A stretch of DNA of 64,000 nt from VRUE01 sp963707965 (GTDB taxonomy: Bacteria > Actinomycetota > Thermoleophilia > Solirubrobacterales > 70-9), in NCBI GenBank assembly GCA_963707965.1, contig CAVPRR010000003.1:248001-312000 (forward strand), read 5' to 3'. How positions within the stretch are numbered: the first letter of the stretch is position 1; each line of letters opens with the position of its first letter. Of this stretch, positions 45,144-54,844 are shown one piece after another. The notes beneath the pieces were generated by a model. That model ran no database searches. It saw only the letters and a program-made list of their open reading frames with translations, and was not told where the DNA came from. The translations under genes and the position numbers were made by a program.

Positions 45144-46258
45144 CGGCGGGGAACTGTAGTTGTGCGTTCAGCCTGCGTGGCTCCGCCCTCGACGTCGCGC
45201 GGGCGGAGCAGCCTGCGCAGGGCGAAGGCGGGGATCTGCGAGGGGCGCTGCAGCCCCCAGAATTCCTGCATGTAGCGGAGGAAGGCGACGGGCCCGGGCC
45301 TCGTGCCGTCGAGCGCCGCCTGGGCGCGATGGCGCTCCCAGAACCACCACATCATCGACAGCGAGCGGCCCGATGAGGGGTCGCGGGCAAGCACCCTGTG
45401 CGCGCGCCGCTCGCGGCCGCTGACCGGGGCCGCCGCCAGCTCTGCCAGAGCGTCCGCGGAAACGGGTGCCGCCAGCTCGGTGGCCAGATAGGACAGTGTG
45501 TCGCGCAGCGGCAGGGTGAGGCGGCTGCGCTCGGCCATCCAGACCAGCCGGTCCCAGTCCAGATCGTTCCCCGATGCCTCCAGGACCTTGAACGCGTCGG
45601 CAGCCCATCGGATTGGCCGCATCGGATTCCAGGCGGCGCCGTGGACACAGACATGGAGTAGCTGGTCCGCCGGGCAGAGGGCCTTGGCGGGCACCCCGGC
45701 GACCTCCAGGTCGACCGACCCGCGCCAGAGCTCCTCCTCGAGTCCGGGGCGCCACAGGATCCTTCGGTGCAGGTCGACCTCTGCACCGCTCGGGTCGGCG
45801 AAGGCCAGCGAATGATGCACCTTCAGCCACCGCAGCGGATTCTCCTCGATGGGCTTGAATCCGGCGTCTCGCAGCGCTGCCACGGCCTCCGCGATGTGCT
45901 CCGGGCGCACCGCCAGGTCGAAGTCGCCTGCCGGTCGCGCGCCGGCGTCCCTGTAGGCCGACTCGACCAGCGCGCAGCCCTTCAGCGCCATCGGCTCGAG
46001 ACCGGCGTCGCGCAGCGCCTCGATAGCCCGCTTCCCGATCCTGACGCCGCGCTGGTTTCCGACCCAGCTTTCGCGATATACGGCTTTCAGCGACTCCGCG
46101 TCGGGGTCGTCCTCCGGCAGCGGTCCGAGGTTGCGGTAGGCGAGGGGGAGCAATCGTTCGGAGCCCGGGTCAAGCGAGTCGATCGCACCGTTCTCGCTGC
46201 GGCGCCACTGCCGCCATGCGTCCTGGGCAGCCTCGCCTCGCCAGAGGCCCGCTCGCAA
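45140..46258 (-). CDS. NTP_transf_5-type nucleotidyltransferase
   Basis: A 372-residue protein of the uncharacterised nucleotidyltransferase family (PF14907-like). The core is MALKGCALVESAY, then GARPAGDFDLAVRPEHI with the metal-binding Asp-x-Asp, and VDLHRRILWRP. Such genes accompany ABC exporters in peptide and surface-polymer clusters. The TTG at 46258 is the in-frame start, but family-like sequence (HWQPTAQELLLL) continues upstream. It would connect to a GTG overlapping the exporter stop if the run of seven Gs (minus strand, 46297-46303) were six. Confidence 0.75.
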   Translation of the reverse strand: MRAGLWRGEAAQDAWRQWRRSENGAIDSLDPGSERLLPLAYRNLGPLPEDDPDAESLKAVYRESWVGNQRGVRIGKRAIEALRDAGLEPMALKGCALVESAYRDAGARPAGDFDLAVRPEHIAEAVAALRDAGFKPIEENPLRWLKVHHSLAFADPSGAEVDLHRRILWRPGLEEELWRGSVDLEVAGVPAKALCPADQLLHVCVHGAAWNPMRPIRWAADAFKVLEASGNDLDWDRLVWMAERSRLTLPLRDTLSYLATELAAPVSADALAELAAAPVSGRERRAHRVLARDPSSGRSLSMMWWFWERHRAQAALDGTRPGPVAFLRYMQEFWGLQRPSQIPAFALRRLLRPRDVEGGATQAERTTTVPRR

Positions 46259-46309
46259 CAGCAGCAGCTCTTGCGCGGTGGGCTGCCAGTGCAGCGCCCC
46301 CCCGGCCGC

Positions 46310-48028
46310 TCACGTGCCGCTGTCCAGCAGGCCGGACGCGGCGCCCTCGCCACCACCGCCCCGACCCTCGCGCGAAGCGACGCCCTCTTCGAGGCGGCCG
46401 CCGCGGACTTCCACGAGGCGGTCGGCCCGTTGGGCAACGAGCGGGTCATGCGTGACCAGCAGGAGCGTCGGCCGGGGGTCGAGCGCCCCGAGGTTGTCGA
46501 GGACGCGGTCGGCCGTTGCCGGGTCCAGGTGGCTGGTCGGCTCGTCGAGCATCAGCAGCGGCGGTCCGCCAAGCAGCGCCCGCGCCAGCGCGATCCGCTG
46601 CCGCTGCCCGGCGGAGAGGCGCACGCCATCGTCGCCGATGTTCGTCTGATAGCCGCGGGGGAGGTCGGCGACGAACTCCTCGACCGTGGCGAGCGCCGCG
46701 GCTCGGTCGATTTCGGCCTGGGACGCCTGGGGGCGGCCGAATGCGATGTTCTCCGCCACCGAGCCACGCATCGTCGCTCCGTCCTGGAGCAGGGCGCCCG
46801 CCTGGCGTCGCAGTGCCCGGACGTCGATCTCCGCCAGCGGCGCACCCTCGACGGTGATCCTGCCCGACCAGGGCCGGTAGAGACCCAGCAGCAACAGAAT
46901 GAGCGTTGTCTTGCCGGCGCCGGTGGGCCCGAGGATCGCCACCCTTTCCCCGGTCTCGACCGCGAGCGATACGTCGAGCAGCACCGGCGGCTCCTCGCGC
47001 GAGTAGCCGAACGTCACCTCCTCCCAGGCGACGGCCCCCTTCACGTCTATGCGGCGGGTGCCCCGGTAGGGCTCGCGCTCGGCGTTCTCGAGCACGTCGT
47101 CGATCCGCTCGATTGCCGCCAGGCCAGTGAGGACGTCGGGCAGGGCCGCCACCACCCAGTTGAGCTGGCCCCGCGCCATCGCCAGCACAGCCATGAAGGC
47201 GATCAGGTCACCGAGCGACATCGAGCCGTTGGCCACGGAGATGCCGCCTCCGATCAGGACGACGACGCCGGCAACTCCTCCAAGCGCGATCTGCGACAGG
47301 CCGTAGGCTTGCTGCACCCAGCCGACCCGCTGCCCGGTGACGCCCAGATCGGCGGCCTGCGCTGCATTGGCGGCGATTGCCTCCTCCTCCGCCGTGCGCA
47401 GCTTGATCAGCGTCGCCGAGCGCAGCGTCGCCAGGGCGAGGGCACTGAATGCATCCGATGACTCCTGCCAGGCACGGACTCGCCGTTTCAGCACGTCACG
47501 CAGCAGCCGCGCCATCAGCACCAGCAGGGGGAGCGTCACAACCAGCACCGCGAACAGGAGCGGTTCGATGATCGCCAGCGAGGCGATCAGGATCGCTGCG
47601 GTGCCGAGCGAGGGGATGACGATCGCCAGCAGGTATTTGGCCATCGTGTCCAGCCGCTCGGTGTCCTGCACGATCAGCGAGTGGAGGCGGCCGGTGTCGG
47701 TCACGTCGTAGAAGCTGCGGGGCAGCCAGATCACATGGTCGATCAGCTCCGACCGCACCCGGGCGACCGCCGGTTTGGTGACGTTGAGGACCACGTAGCG
47801 CCCGATCAGCCCCAGTCCCAGGCTGAGCAGGTAGAGGCCGAGGATCGCGGCTCCGATCAGGAGCAGTTCGCCGGTGTCGTCCGAGGGGATTGCGTGGTCG
47901 AAGGCCCGGCGGACGAGAAGCGCGATCGGCACCAGCGCCAGCGACTGCGCCACCGACAGCACCAGGCTCAGGGCCGCGAGCCGCCCCGATCCGGTTATCA
48001 GCCGCGAGAAGGCCCCCCAGACGCGCAT
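46310..48028 (-). CDS. ABC exporter (fused membrane and ATPase domains)
   Basis: A 572-residue half-transporter. Six helices (about 1-310) precede a complete ATPase: Walker A ILGPTGAGKTTL, Q-loop ALLQDGATM, signature VRLSAGQRQRIALARALL, Walker B PPLLMLDEPTSHLD and the switch His in VTHD. The signature has LSAGQ instead of LSGGQ. It probably exports a lipid, glycan or peptide as a homodimer. TACCGT lies 6 nt before the ATG, so translation may be leaderless. It heads the four-gene operon. Confidence 0.93.
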   Translation of the reverse strand: MRVWGAFSRLITGSGRLAALSLVLSVAQSLALVPIALLVRRAFDHAIPSDDTGELLLIGAAILGLYLLSLGLGLIGRYVVLNVTKPAVARVRSELIDHVIWLPRSFYDVTDTGRLHSLIVQDTERLDTMAKYLLAIVIPSLGTAAILIASLAIIEPLLFAVLVVTLPLLVLMARLLRDVLKRRVRAWQESSDAFSALALATLRSATLIKLRTAEEEAIAANAAQAADLGVTGQRVGWVQQAYGLSQIALGGVAGVVVLIGGGISVANGSMSLGDLIAFMAVLAMARGQLNWVVAALPDVLTGLAAIERIDDVLENAEREPYRGTRRIDVKGAVAWEEVTFGYSREEPPVLLDVSLAVETGERVAILGPTGAGKTTLILLLLGLYRPWSGRITVEGAPLAEIDVRALRRQAGALLQDGATMRGSVAENIAFGRPQASQAEIDRAAALATVEEFVADLPRGYQTNIGDDGVRLSAGQRQRIALARALLGGPPLLMLDEPTSHLDPATADRVLDNLGALDPRPTLLLVTHDPLVAQRADRLVEVRGGRLEEGVASREGRGGGGEGAASGLLDSGT

Positions 48029-48075
48029 CGCACAACGGTAAACGTTCCCGGGAGGGGGAGCGTAAGATCGGTGGG
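48029..48075. promoter_or_regulatory. Compact divergent promoter region
   Basis: Only 47 bp separate the starts of the exporter (minus) and the helicase (plus). Each has a -10-like hexamer at the leaderless distance: TACCGT (minus, 48040-48035, 6 nt) and TAAGAT (plus, 48063-48068, 7 nt). Confidence 0.45.
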
Positions 48076-51000
48076 TTGGGCACCGATGCGAAAAGGACCG
48101 TGGGATCCGACCCGCTGGCACCGTTCAGCGCACCGGTCAGGCGCTGGTTCGAGGACTCCTTCGCGGAGCCGACCCCGGCCCAGGCAGGTGGCTGGGATGC
48201 GATCTCCGGCGGCGCCAACGCCCTGATCTGCGCCCCCACCGGCTCCGGCAAGACGCTGGCCGCCTTCCTCTGGGGAATCGATCGCCTTGCCCGTCGAACC
48301 CCTGGCGAATCCTCCGCCGGCGCCGGGGTCGACGGCCACGGCGTGCGGATTGTCTACGTCTCGCCGCTCAAGGCCCTCTCCTATGACATAGAGCGCAACC
48401 TGCGCGCCCCGCTGCGGGGGATCGGCGCCGACATCTCCGTCGGCCTGCGCACCGGCGACACGTCCCAATCCGAACGGCGCGCGATGCGCAAATCGCCGCC
48501 CGACATCCTCATCACCACCCCCGAGTCGCTCTACCTGATCCTCTCCTCGGGAGCCCGCGAGATCCTCACCACGGCCGAGGTGGCGATCGTCGACGAGATC
48601 CACGCCGTCGCCCAGTCCAAGCGCGGCTCTCACCTGGCCCTCACCCTGGAGCGCCTGGAGAACCTCGTGCTGCAGCATCGCGACGCGCAGGGGGATGCGG
48701 CGCCAACCGCAGAGGGACAGGGACTCCAGCGGATAGGCCTGTCGGCGACGCAGAGGCCTCTGGAGCGGATCGCCCGGTTCCTGGTGGGCCCGAAACGAGA
48801 GTGCAAGATCGTCGACGCGGGCCGCAGCAAGGAGCTCGACCTGGAGATCGTGGTGCCCGTCGAGGACATGTCCGACCCCGGTGCCCCGGCCTTCCCCAGC
48901 GAGGACGGTGCACCACCGGACGGCGAGCCCAGCGCCCACCTGCGCTCGATCTGGCCGGCGATCTACCCGGAGCTGCTGAAGCTCGTCCGAGAACACACCT
49001 CGACGATCATCTTCGTCAACGCCCGCCGTGCGGCAGAGCGACTCGCCAAGCGCCTCAACGAGCTCGCCGCCGAGGAGGTGCAACCCGTCGAGCTTCCGGC
49101 CACCGAGCATGGGGGACACGCATCGCCCGCGGCCGGTGGCGACGGTTCCTCGCAATCCCCATCGGACCCCGATTCCCCTCCGGAGATCGCCCGGGCCCAT
49201 CACGGCTCGCTCTCCCACGAGGAGCGGACGGTGGTCGAGGAGATGCTCAAGTCCGGGCAGTTGCCCTGCCTGGTGGCGACCTCCTCCCTGGAGCTGGGGA
49301 TCGACATGGGAGCCGTCGACCTCGTGATCCAGGTCGAGTCGCCGAAGTCGGTCAGCCGCGGGCTGCAGCGGGTCGGCCGCGCCGGCCACTCGCTGGGCGA
49401 GGTCAGCCGCGGCCGCATCTTCCCCAAGTTCCGGGGCGACCTGCTCGAGTGCGCAGTTGTCGCGAAGCGGATGCGGGCGGGGGAAATCGAGGAGACCGTG
49501 ATCCCCCAGAACCCGCTCGACGTGCTCGCCCAACACCTCGTCTCGATGGCCGCCCTCGACAAGTGGGAGGTCAACGAGGTGGAGCGCCTCGTCACCGCCA
49601 CCGAGCCCTTCCACGACCTCTCCCGCGAGCAGCTGGAGAACGTCCTCGACATGCTCGACGGGCGCTACCCGTCGGATCGCTTCGCCGAGCTGCGCCCGCG
49701 CATCGTCTGGGACCGCACCAAGGGCACGATCCACGGGCGCAAAGGGGCTCTCCAGCTGGTCGTCACCAACGCCGGCACGATCCCCGACCGTGGCCTCTAC
49801 GGTGTCCACCTCCCCGATGGCCGCCGGGTCGGTGAGCTCGACGAGGAGATGGTCTACGAGGCGCGCCCCGGCCAGACCTTCCTGCTTGGCGCGACGACCT
49901 GGCGGATCGAGGAGATCACCCGCGACCGGGTGATTGTCACTCCCGCCCCCGGCCTTCCCGGCGCCGTCCCCTTCTGGAAGGGCGATGGGATCGGCCGCCC
50001 CGCCGAGCTGGGCCGGGCGATAGGCGCCTTCGCTCGCGAGGCCGTCTCCCGCGAGCCCGCCGAGCTGGCCGCTGAGTGCGACCTCGACCGCCGCGCTGCC
50101 GAGAACCTCGTCGCCTACCTGCGCGAGCAGCAGGCGGCGACCCGCGTCGTCCCCTCCGACGAGACAATCGTCGTCGAGCGCTTCCGCGATGAGATCGGCG
50201 ACTGGCGCCTCTGCGTCCTCTCGCCTTTCGGCGGCCGCGTGCATGCCGCCTGGGGCCTCGCTCTCTCCCAAAAAATCCGCGCCGAGCGCGACCTGGAGGT
50301 CGATGCGATCTGGTCCGACGACGGCATCGTGATCCACCTCCCCGACGCCGACGAGCCGCCGCCAGCCGATCTGGTGATGGTCGAGCCCGACGAGCTGGAG
50401 GACCTGGTCGTCAGCGAGCTGTCGGGCTCGGCTCTCTTTGGCGCCCGCTTTCGCGAGAACGCGTCGCGTTCGCTGCTCATCCCTCGCGCCTACCCCGGCA
50501 AGCGCACGCCGCTCTGGCAGCAGCGGCTGAAGTCCCAGAGCCTGCTCGAGGTGGCCCGCGACCATCCCCGCTTCCCGGTCGTGCTGGAGACCTACCGCGA
50601 GTGCCTGCGCGACGTGCTCGACCTCCCCTCGCTGCGCGACATTCTCACCGACCTCCACTCGCGCAAGCTCAGCCTGGTGGAGGTCGAGACGCCCACCGCC
50701 TCGCCCTTCGCCTCCTCGCTCCTCTTCGACTACGTCGCCACGTATATGTATGAGGGGGACACGCCGAACGCGGAGCGCCGCGCCGCCGCCCTGGCGCTCG
50801 ATCGCGACCTGCTGCGCGAGCTGCTCGGCCAGGAGGAGCTGCGCGAGCTGATCGACCCCGAGGCGCTGGTGGAGGTCGAGGCGCAGCTACAGCACCGCAC
50901 CGAGCCGGGCCAGGCCGCCGATCGCGATGCGCTGCAGCAGGTTCTGCGCAGCGTCGGCGACCTGACGGCCGAGGAGTGCGCGGAGCGCGTCGCCGAGGGG

Positions 51001-52644
51001 TACTCGGCGGCCTCGATGCTGGAGAAGCTCGTCGCCGAGCGCCGCGCTGCGCTGGTTCGGATCGGCGGTGAGGAGCGCTACATCGTCGGCGAGGACGCCG
51101 GGATGTACCGCGACGCGCTCGGTGTGCCGCCGCCCCCCGGCCTGCCGGAGAGCTTTCTCGAGGAGCACCCGGACCCCCTCGTTGGGCTGGTCCGCCGCTA
51201 CGCACGCACGCACGGGCCCTTCCCCACAGCGCAGCTTGCCGCCCGCTACGGGATCGACCCAGCCCCCGCCCTGCGAGAGCTGGAGCGCACCGGCGCCGCC
51301 GTCCGAGGCGAGCTGCTGCCGGGTGGAACGGAGCGCGAGTGGTGCGACGCCGACGTGCTGCGGCGCGTGCGGCGCGCCAGCCTTGCGCACCTGCGGCGTG
51401 AGGTGGAGCCCGCCGATCGCGACCGCTTTGCCCGTTTCCTGCCCAGCTGGCAGAACGTCGACGCCCATCGCGCCGCCGGGGCCGGACCCGACCGCCTGCG
51501 GGACGCACTCGTTCCGCTGCAGGGGGTGGCCCTGACCCCGAAGGTCTGGGAGGGCGATGTGCTGCCGCGACGTCTGGGCGCCTACTCCCCGGCCTGGCTC
51601 GACGAGCTCTGCACCAGCGGCGAGGTGGTCTGGATCGGCGCCGGCCCGATCGGCCGCAACGACGGTCGCGTTGCCCTCTACTTCCGCGAGGACGTGCACC
51701 TCGCCGGCCCGCCGCCCGCCAACGCGAAACTGGAGCGTCCCGAGGGGGAGGCGCACGACGCGATCCGTGAGCGTCTTGCTGCGGGGCCCTCCTTCTGGCT
51801 CGACCTGCTCGCCGATCTCGATCATCCTGCGGACGAGCTCCACACCGCCCTCTGGGACCTCGCCTGGTCGGGTGAGGTGACCAACGACGCCTTCTCACCG
51901 CTTCGCGCGCCGCGCCTGCGGGCCGTTCCGGATCCCGAGCGCAAGGGCCGTCGATTCGCACGGCGGCGCTCCGGCGCCGGCGCCGCGGTGCAGGGACGCT
52001 GGTCGCTGAGCGCGCCGCTGTTCGAGGACGCGCCCTCGACGGGCCCGCGCCTGCGGGCCCAGGCGGAGCTGATGCTGGAGCGCTATGGCATCGTCACCCG
52101 GGAGACCGTCCTCGCCGAGGGCGTGCCGGGCGGCTTTTCGACGCTCTACTCAGAGCTCTCCAACCTGGAGCTGCTGGGAACCGCGCGCCGTGGCTACTTC
52201 GTCGAGGGGCTCGGCGGCGCCCAGTTCGCAGTGGCGGGCGCAGTGGAGCGCTTGCGCTCCCTGCCCGAAGACGACGAAACCCACCTCATTCTCGCGACCA
52301 CGGACCCCGCGAACCCCTACGGGGCGTCGCTGCCCTGGCCAAAGCCGCCCTCCGGCCGCCGCCCCGCCCGCGTCCCGGGCGCCCACGTCCTGCTGCGCGG
52401 CGGCGAGCCGCTCGTCTATGTGGAGCGGGGCGGGCGCAGCATCCTCCGCCTCCGCGAGCTGGACGACACCGAGCTGGCCGCCGCGATGACGGCGCTTGCC
52501 GGGGCCGCCTCCGCTGGCCGCCTGCCCAAGCTCGCCATCGAGAAGCTAGACGGCGAGCCCGTGATCGGCTCCGGCCACGAGGAGACCCTGCTTGCCGCCG
52601 GCTTCAGCCGCGGCCCCCGCAAGCTGACCGTCTCGGCGCGCTGA
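48076..52644 (+). CDS. lhr: Lhr-type large ATP-dependent helicase
   Basis: A 1522-residue superfamily 2 helicase, the length of full Lhr. Motifs in order: ALICAPTGSGKTLAAFLWG (I), ITTPESLYLIL, IVDEIHAVAQSKRGSHLAL (II, DEIH), GLSATQRPLERIARFL (III), TIIFVNARRAAERLAKRL (IV), LVATSSLELGIDMGAVDLVI (V) and LQRVGRAGHSLGEVSRGRIF (VI). The winged-helix and beta-barrel Lhr core follows, then a 600-residue C-terminal part. In mycobacteria Lhr is part of the mitomycin C damage response. TTG at 48076 is 7 nt after TAAGAT; GTG at 48100 is possible. Confidence 0.93.
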   Translation: MGTDAKRTVGSDPLAPFSAPVRRWFEDSFAEPTPAQAGGWDAISGGANALICAPTGSGKTLAAFLWGIDRLARRTPGESSAGAGVDGHGVRIVYVSPLKALSYDIERNLRAPLRGIGADISVGLRTGDTSQSERRAMRKSPPDILITTPESLYLILSSGAREILTTAEVAIVDEIHAVAQSKRGSHLALTLERLENLVLQHRDAQGDAAPTAEGQGLQRIGLSATQRPLERIARFLVGPKRECKIVDAGRSKELDLEIVVPVEDMSDPGAPAFPSEDGAPPDGEPSAHLRSIWPAIYPELLKLVREHTSTIIFVNARRAAERLAKRLNELAAEEVQPVELPATEHGGHASPAAGGDGSSQSPSDPDSPPEIARAHHGSLSHEERTVVEEMLKSGQLPCLVATSSLELGIDMGAVDLVIQVESPKSVSRGLQRVGRAGHSLGEVSRGRIFPKFRGDLLECAVVAKRMRAGEIEETVIPQNPLDVLAQHLVSMAALDKWEVNEVERLVTATEPFHDLSREQLENVLDMLDGRYPSDRFAELRPRIVWDRTKGTIHGRKGALQLVVTNAGTIPDRGLYGVHLPDGRRVGELDEEMVYEARPGQTFLLGATTWRIEEITRDRVIVTPAPGLPGAVPFWKGDGIGRPAELGRAIGAFAREAVSREPAELAAECDLDRRAAENLVAYLREQQAATRVVPSDETIVVERFRDEIGDWRLCVLSPFGGRVHAAWGLALSQKIRAERDLEVDAIWSDDGIVIHLPDADEPPPADLVMVEPDELEDLVVSELSGSALFGARFRENASRSLLIPRAYPGKRTPLWQQRLKSQSLLEVARDHPRFPVVLETYRECLRDVLDLPSLRDILTDLHSRKLSLVEVETPTASPFASSLLFDYVATYMYEGDTPNAERRAAALALDRDLLRELLGQEELRELIDPEALVEVEAQLQHRTEPGQAADRDALQQVLRSVGDLTAEECAERVAEGYSAASMLEKLVAERRAALVRIGGEERYIVGEDAGMYRDALGVPPPPGLPESFLEEHPDPLVGLVRRYARTHGPFPTAQLAARYGIDPAPALRELERTGAAVRGELLPGGTEREWCDADVLRRVRRASLAHLRREVEPADRDRFARFLPSWQNVDAHRAAGAGPDRLRDALVPLQGVALTPKVWEGDVLPRRLGAYSPAWLDELCTSGEVVWIGAGPIGRNDGRVALYFREDVHLAGPPPANAKLERPEGEAHDAIRERLAAGPSFWLDLLADLDHPADELHTALWDLAWSGEVTNDAFSPLRAPRLRAVPDPERKGRRFARRRSGAGAAVQGRWSLSAPLFEDAPSTGPRLRAQAELMLERYGIVTRETVLAEGVPGGFSTLYSELSNLELLGTARRGYFVEGLGGAQFAVAGAVERLRSLPEDDETHLILATTDPANPYGASLPWPKPPSGRRPARVPGAHVLLRGGEPLVYVERGGRSILRLRELDDTELAAAMTALAGAASAGRLPKLAIEKLDGEPVIGSGHEETLLAAGFSRGPRKLTVSAR

Positions 52645-52689
52645 GCTTCGATGGTCCCCGCCGGGGAGGAGCGCAGGGATGCGTCCTTT

Positions 52690-54561
52690 CTAGCCCACCC
52701 TCATGGGGTCGACCTCGACAAAGAGGACGATGAAGCTGATTTCACTCGATTGGAGCGAGTAGTAACGGGTCTGTATGGCGTTGCCTTTGGCTGCCGTCTG
52801 CGCGGGAGGGGTGAACTCCATTGGGATCGTGTCGTAGGTGTCGCGACCGACAACACCACCTCCAGCCTTGTAGGTCCCGTTGACGAAGAGGCCAACCTCG
52901 GCGTCCCAAAGAGTTGTGGCCTGTGACTGCACTCTGTTCGCCCCAAATCGAGGGCTGAATTCCATCGCAAGCGGGGCGGTGATGGAGGGCGCTCCGGCGG
53001 TCTGCCACAAGTTACTCGAGGTGGTTCTGGCGGCGGTTTCGAATGTCCTCAGCGGCGGCCCCCCGATCTTCTTCCACGGGTAGGAGCCCTGACCGTCATA
53101 CACCAGCTGCCAGAAGACCGATTCGCTCGCTTTGAAGATGCAGCGGTCCCCGACGGTTGGCGAGGCCGGCAGGGTGCTGACGAGGCCGTAGTCCGTATAG
53201 GGCAGTTGGGCGTCCGTTCCATCGTTGCCGGTGCGGCTCAGGCTCAGCGCGAGCGGTTCGCCTTCGTTGAATTCGCCCTGCCCGGCGACGTGGGTGATGT
53301 TGTAGAGCGAGTATGCGCCGACATCGAAGAGGAGGCTGTTGACTTCGAAGATGTGGAAGTTGTGCGGTTCGGATTCGCTGCGAACCATCAGGTAGCTGGG
53401 CGGCGTTCCGGTCGATTCCAGGCCGGTGTCGAGCCAGGGCTCTACGTTTGCGCCGTCCCCGTCGGTCTCGTTGATGTAGACGCCGCTCGCTTCGCCGGGA
53501 TTGAGGTTGTTCAGTCGCAGCTCCCCTGGGCCGGGATTGCCGAATCCCGTGGCCGGGTCGAAGGAGTAGAAGATCGCGCCGCCGATAACTCCTTCGCCAG
53601 CCGGGCCTTCGGGCCCTGTCGCACCGGTCGCGCCTGCTTCGCCTTTGGCGCCGGCCACGCCCTGCGGCCCTGTCGCACCGATGGGGCCCTGCGGTCCTGT
53701 CGCACCCACGAGACCTTGCGGACCAACTGGGCCCTGGACCCCGGTTGCACCGTCTTCGCCGGTTGCACCACTGACCCCGGTAGCCCCCGTCGGGCCGGTT
53801 GCCCCTGCTGCACCGGTTATGCCCGTTTCCCCCTGCACGCCAGTCGCACCCTTCTCTCCGGTTGCGCCCTTGGACCCTTCAACACCGGTCGCACCGGTCG
53901 CGCCTGCTTCGCCTTTGGCGCCGGCCACGCCCTGCGGCCCTGTCGCACCGCTGGGGCCCTGCGGGCCGGTTGCACCCACGAGACCTTGCGGGCCGACCGT
54001 TCCCTGGGCCCCTGCCGAACCTGTGTCGCCCTTGTCACCCTTTGCTCCGGTCAGTCCGGTATCGCCTCTGTCGCCCTTGGCTCCGGCCGGTCCCTGCGGG
54101 CCGATTGTTCCCTGGGGACCCACGGGGCCCTGTGCGCCTGCGGGGCCCTGGGGACCTGCACTTCCCTGAACTCCCTGCAAACCTCCGAGTCCCTGCGGGC
54201 CAACCGTTCCCTGGGCTCCTTGCGCTCCGGCCTGGCCCTGGAGCCCCTGCGGACCTGCTGAACCTTGCTTGCCGTGCGGCCCTCTCGGTCCACCGCTCGG
54301 TCCCCGTGGTCCGGGTATGCCCTCCGCTCCCCTCGGCCCGGGATTCCCCCGTGGGCCCCGTTCGCCACGCGGGCCCGGTGGCCCCTGTTCTCCGCGCAGT
54401 GCCGGCGCATCCGGCCTTTGCCGCCCCTTCGCTCTGCCCTTCTTGTTCTTCTTCTTCGCCACTGCGCTTGCAAGGTGACCGGCGGGCGTGAACGCCACCC
54501 CACTCAGCGCAAGAACGAGGGCCAGCACTCCTGTCATGGCGAGCATCGCCAGCCGACTCAT
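52690..54561 (-). CDS. Secreted collagen-like protein A
   Basis: A 623-residue protein with a signal peptide (MLAMTGVLALVLALSG), a basic segment (KKKNKKGRAKGRQR), about 265 residues of Gly-X-Y repeats (about 56-323), and a 300-residue C-terminal head. Gly-X-Y tracts form a triple helix, so the product is probably a trimeric surface fibre. The head ends with WQLVYDGQGSYPWKKIGGPP and a beta-rich domain ending in VDPMRVG. That ending is shared with protein B and resembles C-terminal modules of phage tail fibres. GGGAG 8-9 nt before the ATG sets the start. It converges on the helicase gene with 45 bp between stops. Confidence 0.88.
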   Translation of the reverse strand: MSRLAMLAMTGVLALVLALSGVAFTPAGHLASAVAKKKNKKGRAKGRQRPDAPALRGEQGPPGPRGERGPRGNPGPRGAEGIPGPRGPSGGPRGPHGKQGSAGPQGLQGQAGAQGAQGTVGPQGLGGLQGVQGSAGPQGPAGAQGPVGPQGTIGPQGPAGAKGDRGDTGLTGAKGDKGDTGSAGAQGTVGPQGLVGATGPQGPSGATGPQGVAGAKGEAGATGATGVEGSKGATGEKGATGVQGETGITGAAGATGPTGATGVSGATGEDGATGVQGPVGPQGLVGATGPQGPIGATGPQGVAGAKGEAGATGATGPEGPAGEGVIGGAIFYSFDPATGFGNPGPGELRLNNLNPGEASGVYINETDGDGANVEPWLDTGLESTGTPPSYLMVRSESEPHNFHIFEVNSLLFDVGAYSLYNITHVAGQGEFNEGEPLALSLSRTGNDGTDAQLPYTDYGLVSTLPASPTVGDRCIFKASESVFWQLVYDGQGSYPWKKIGGPPLRTFETAARTTSSNLWQTAGAPSITAPLAMEFSPRFGANRVQSQATTLWDAEVGLFVNGTYKAGGGVVGRDTYDTIPMEFTPPAQTAAKGNAIQTRYYSLQSSEISFIVLFVEVDPMRVG

Positions 54562-54685
54562 ATCTGGCACTCCCTTCTGAGTGTGGTGTGCTCCCATGCC
54601 GCTGCCCCGTAGTGAAGACATCATCTTTCCCGGTGACTTGGTGTGCACCAAACGTATCGACCATTACTACGTGTGGGCAATCAAT

Positions 54686-54792
54686 CTGGACGACTATCCG
54701 CTTTCACACCGTTACACCGTGAAAGTCCCCAGTCGCCCAGCCCAAAACTCACACCAACCTGTGGACATGTGTCCAGCGACAACTGTCACGGC
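54686..54792 (-). promoter_or_regulatory. Conserved upstream element of collagen-like gene A
   Basis: About 107 bp that recur upstream of all three collagen-like genes. Shared blocks on the plus strand are TGGACGACTATCCG, ACACCGTTACA, CAAAA-CTCAC, and GGACATGTGTCC (54763-54774, arms GGACA/TGTCC) followed by CGACAACTGTC. On the coding strand, TGTAAC and CGTC 18 nt apart resemble an ECF-sigma promoter. Confidence 0.7.
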
Positions 54793-54844
54793 TCGACGCG
54801 GCAGCCCCCAGCGTGGTCTCGGCCAGCGAGCTGGCGGCGGCTAC

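Noticed and set aside
47998..50658. 886-codon minus-strand open frame opposite lhr
   Set aside because: Antisense shadow of a gene with all helicase motifs.
53645..54169. Pro-rich plus-strand frames over the collagen genes (also 57123-58178)
   Set aside because: Complement of Gly-X-Y coding produces regular Pro/Ala/Gly patterns; no start context or signal peptide.
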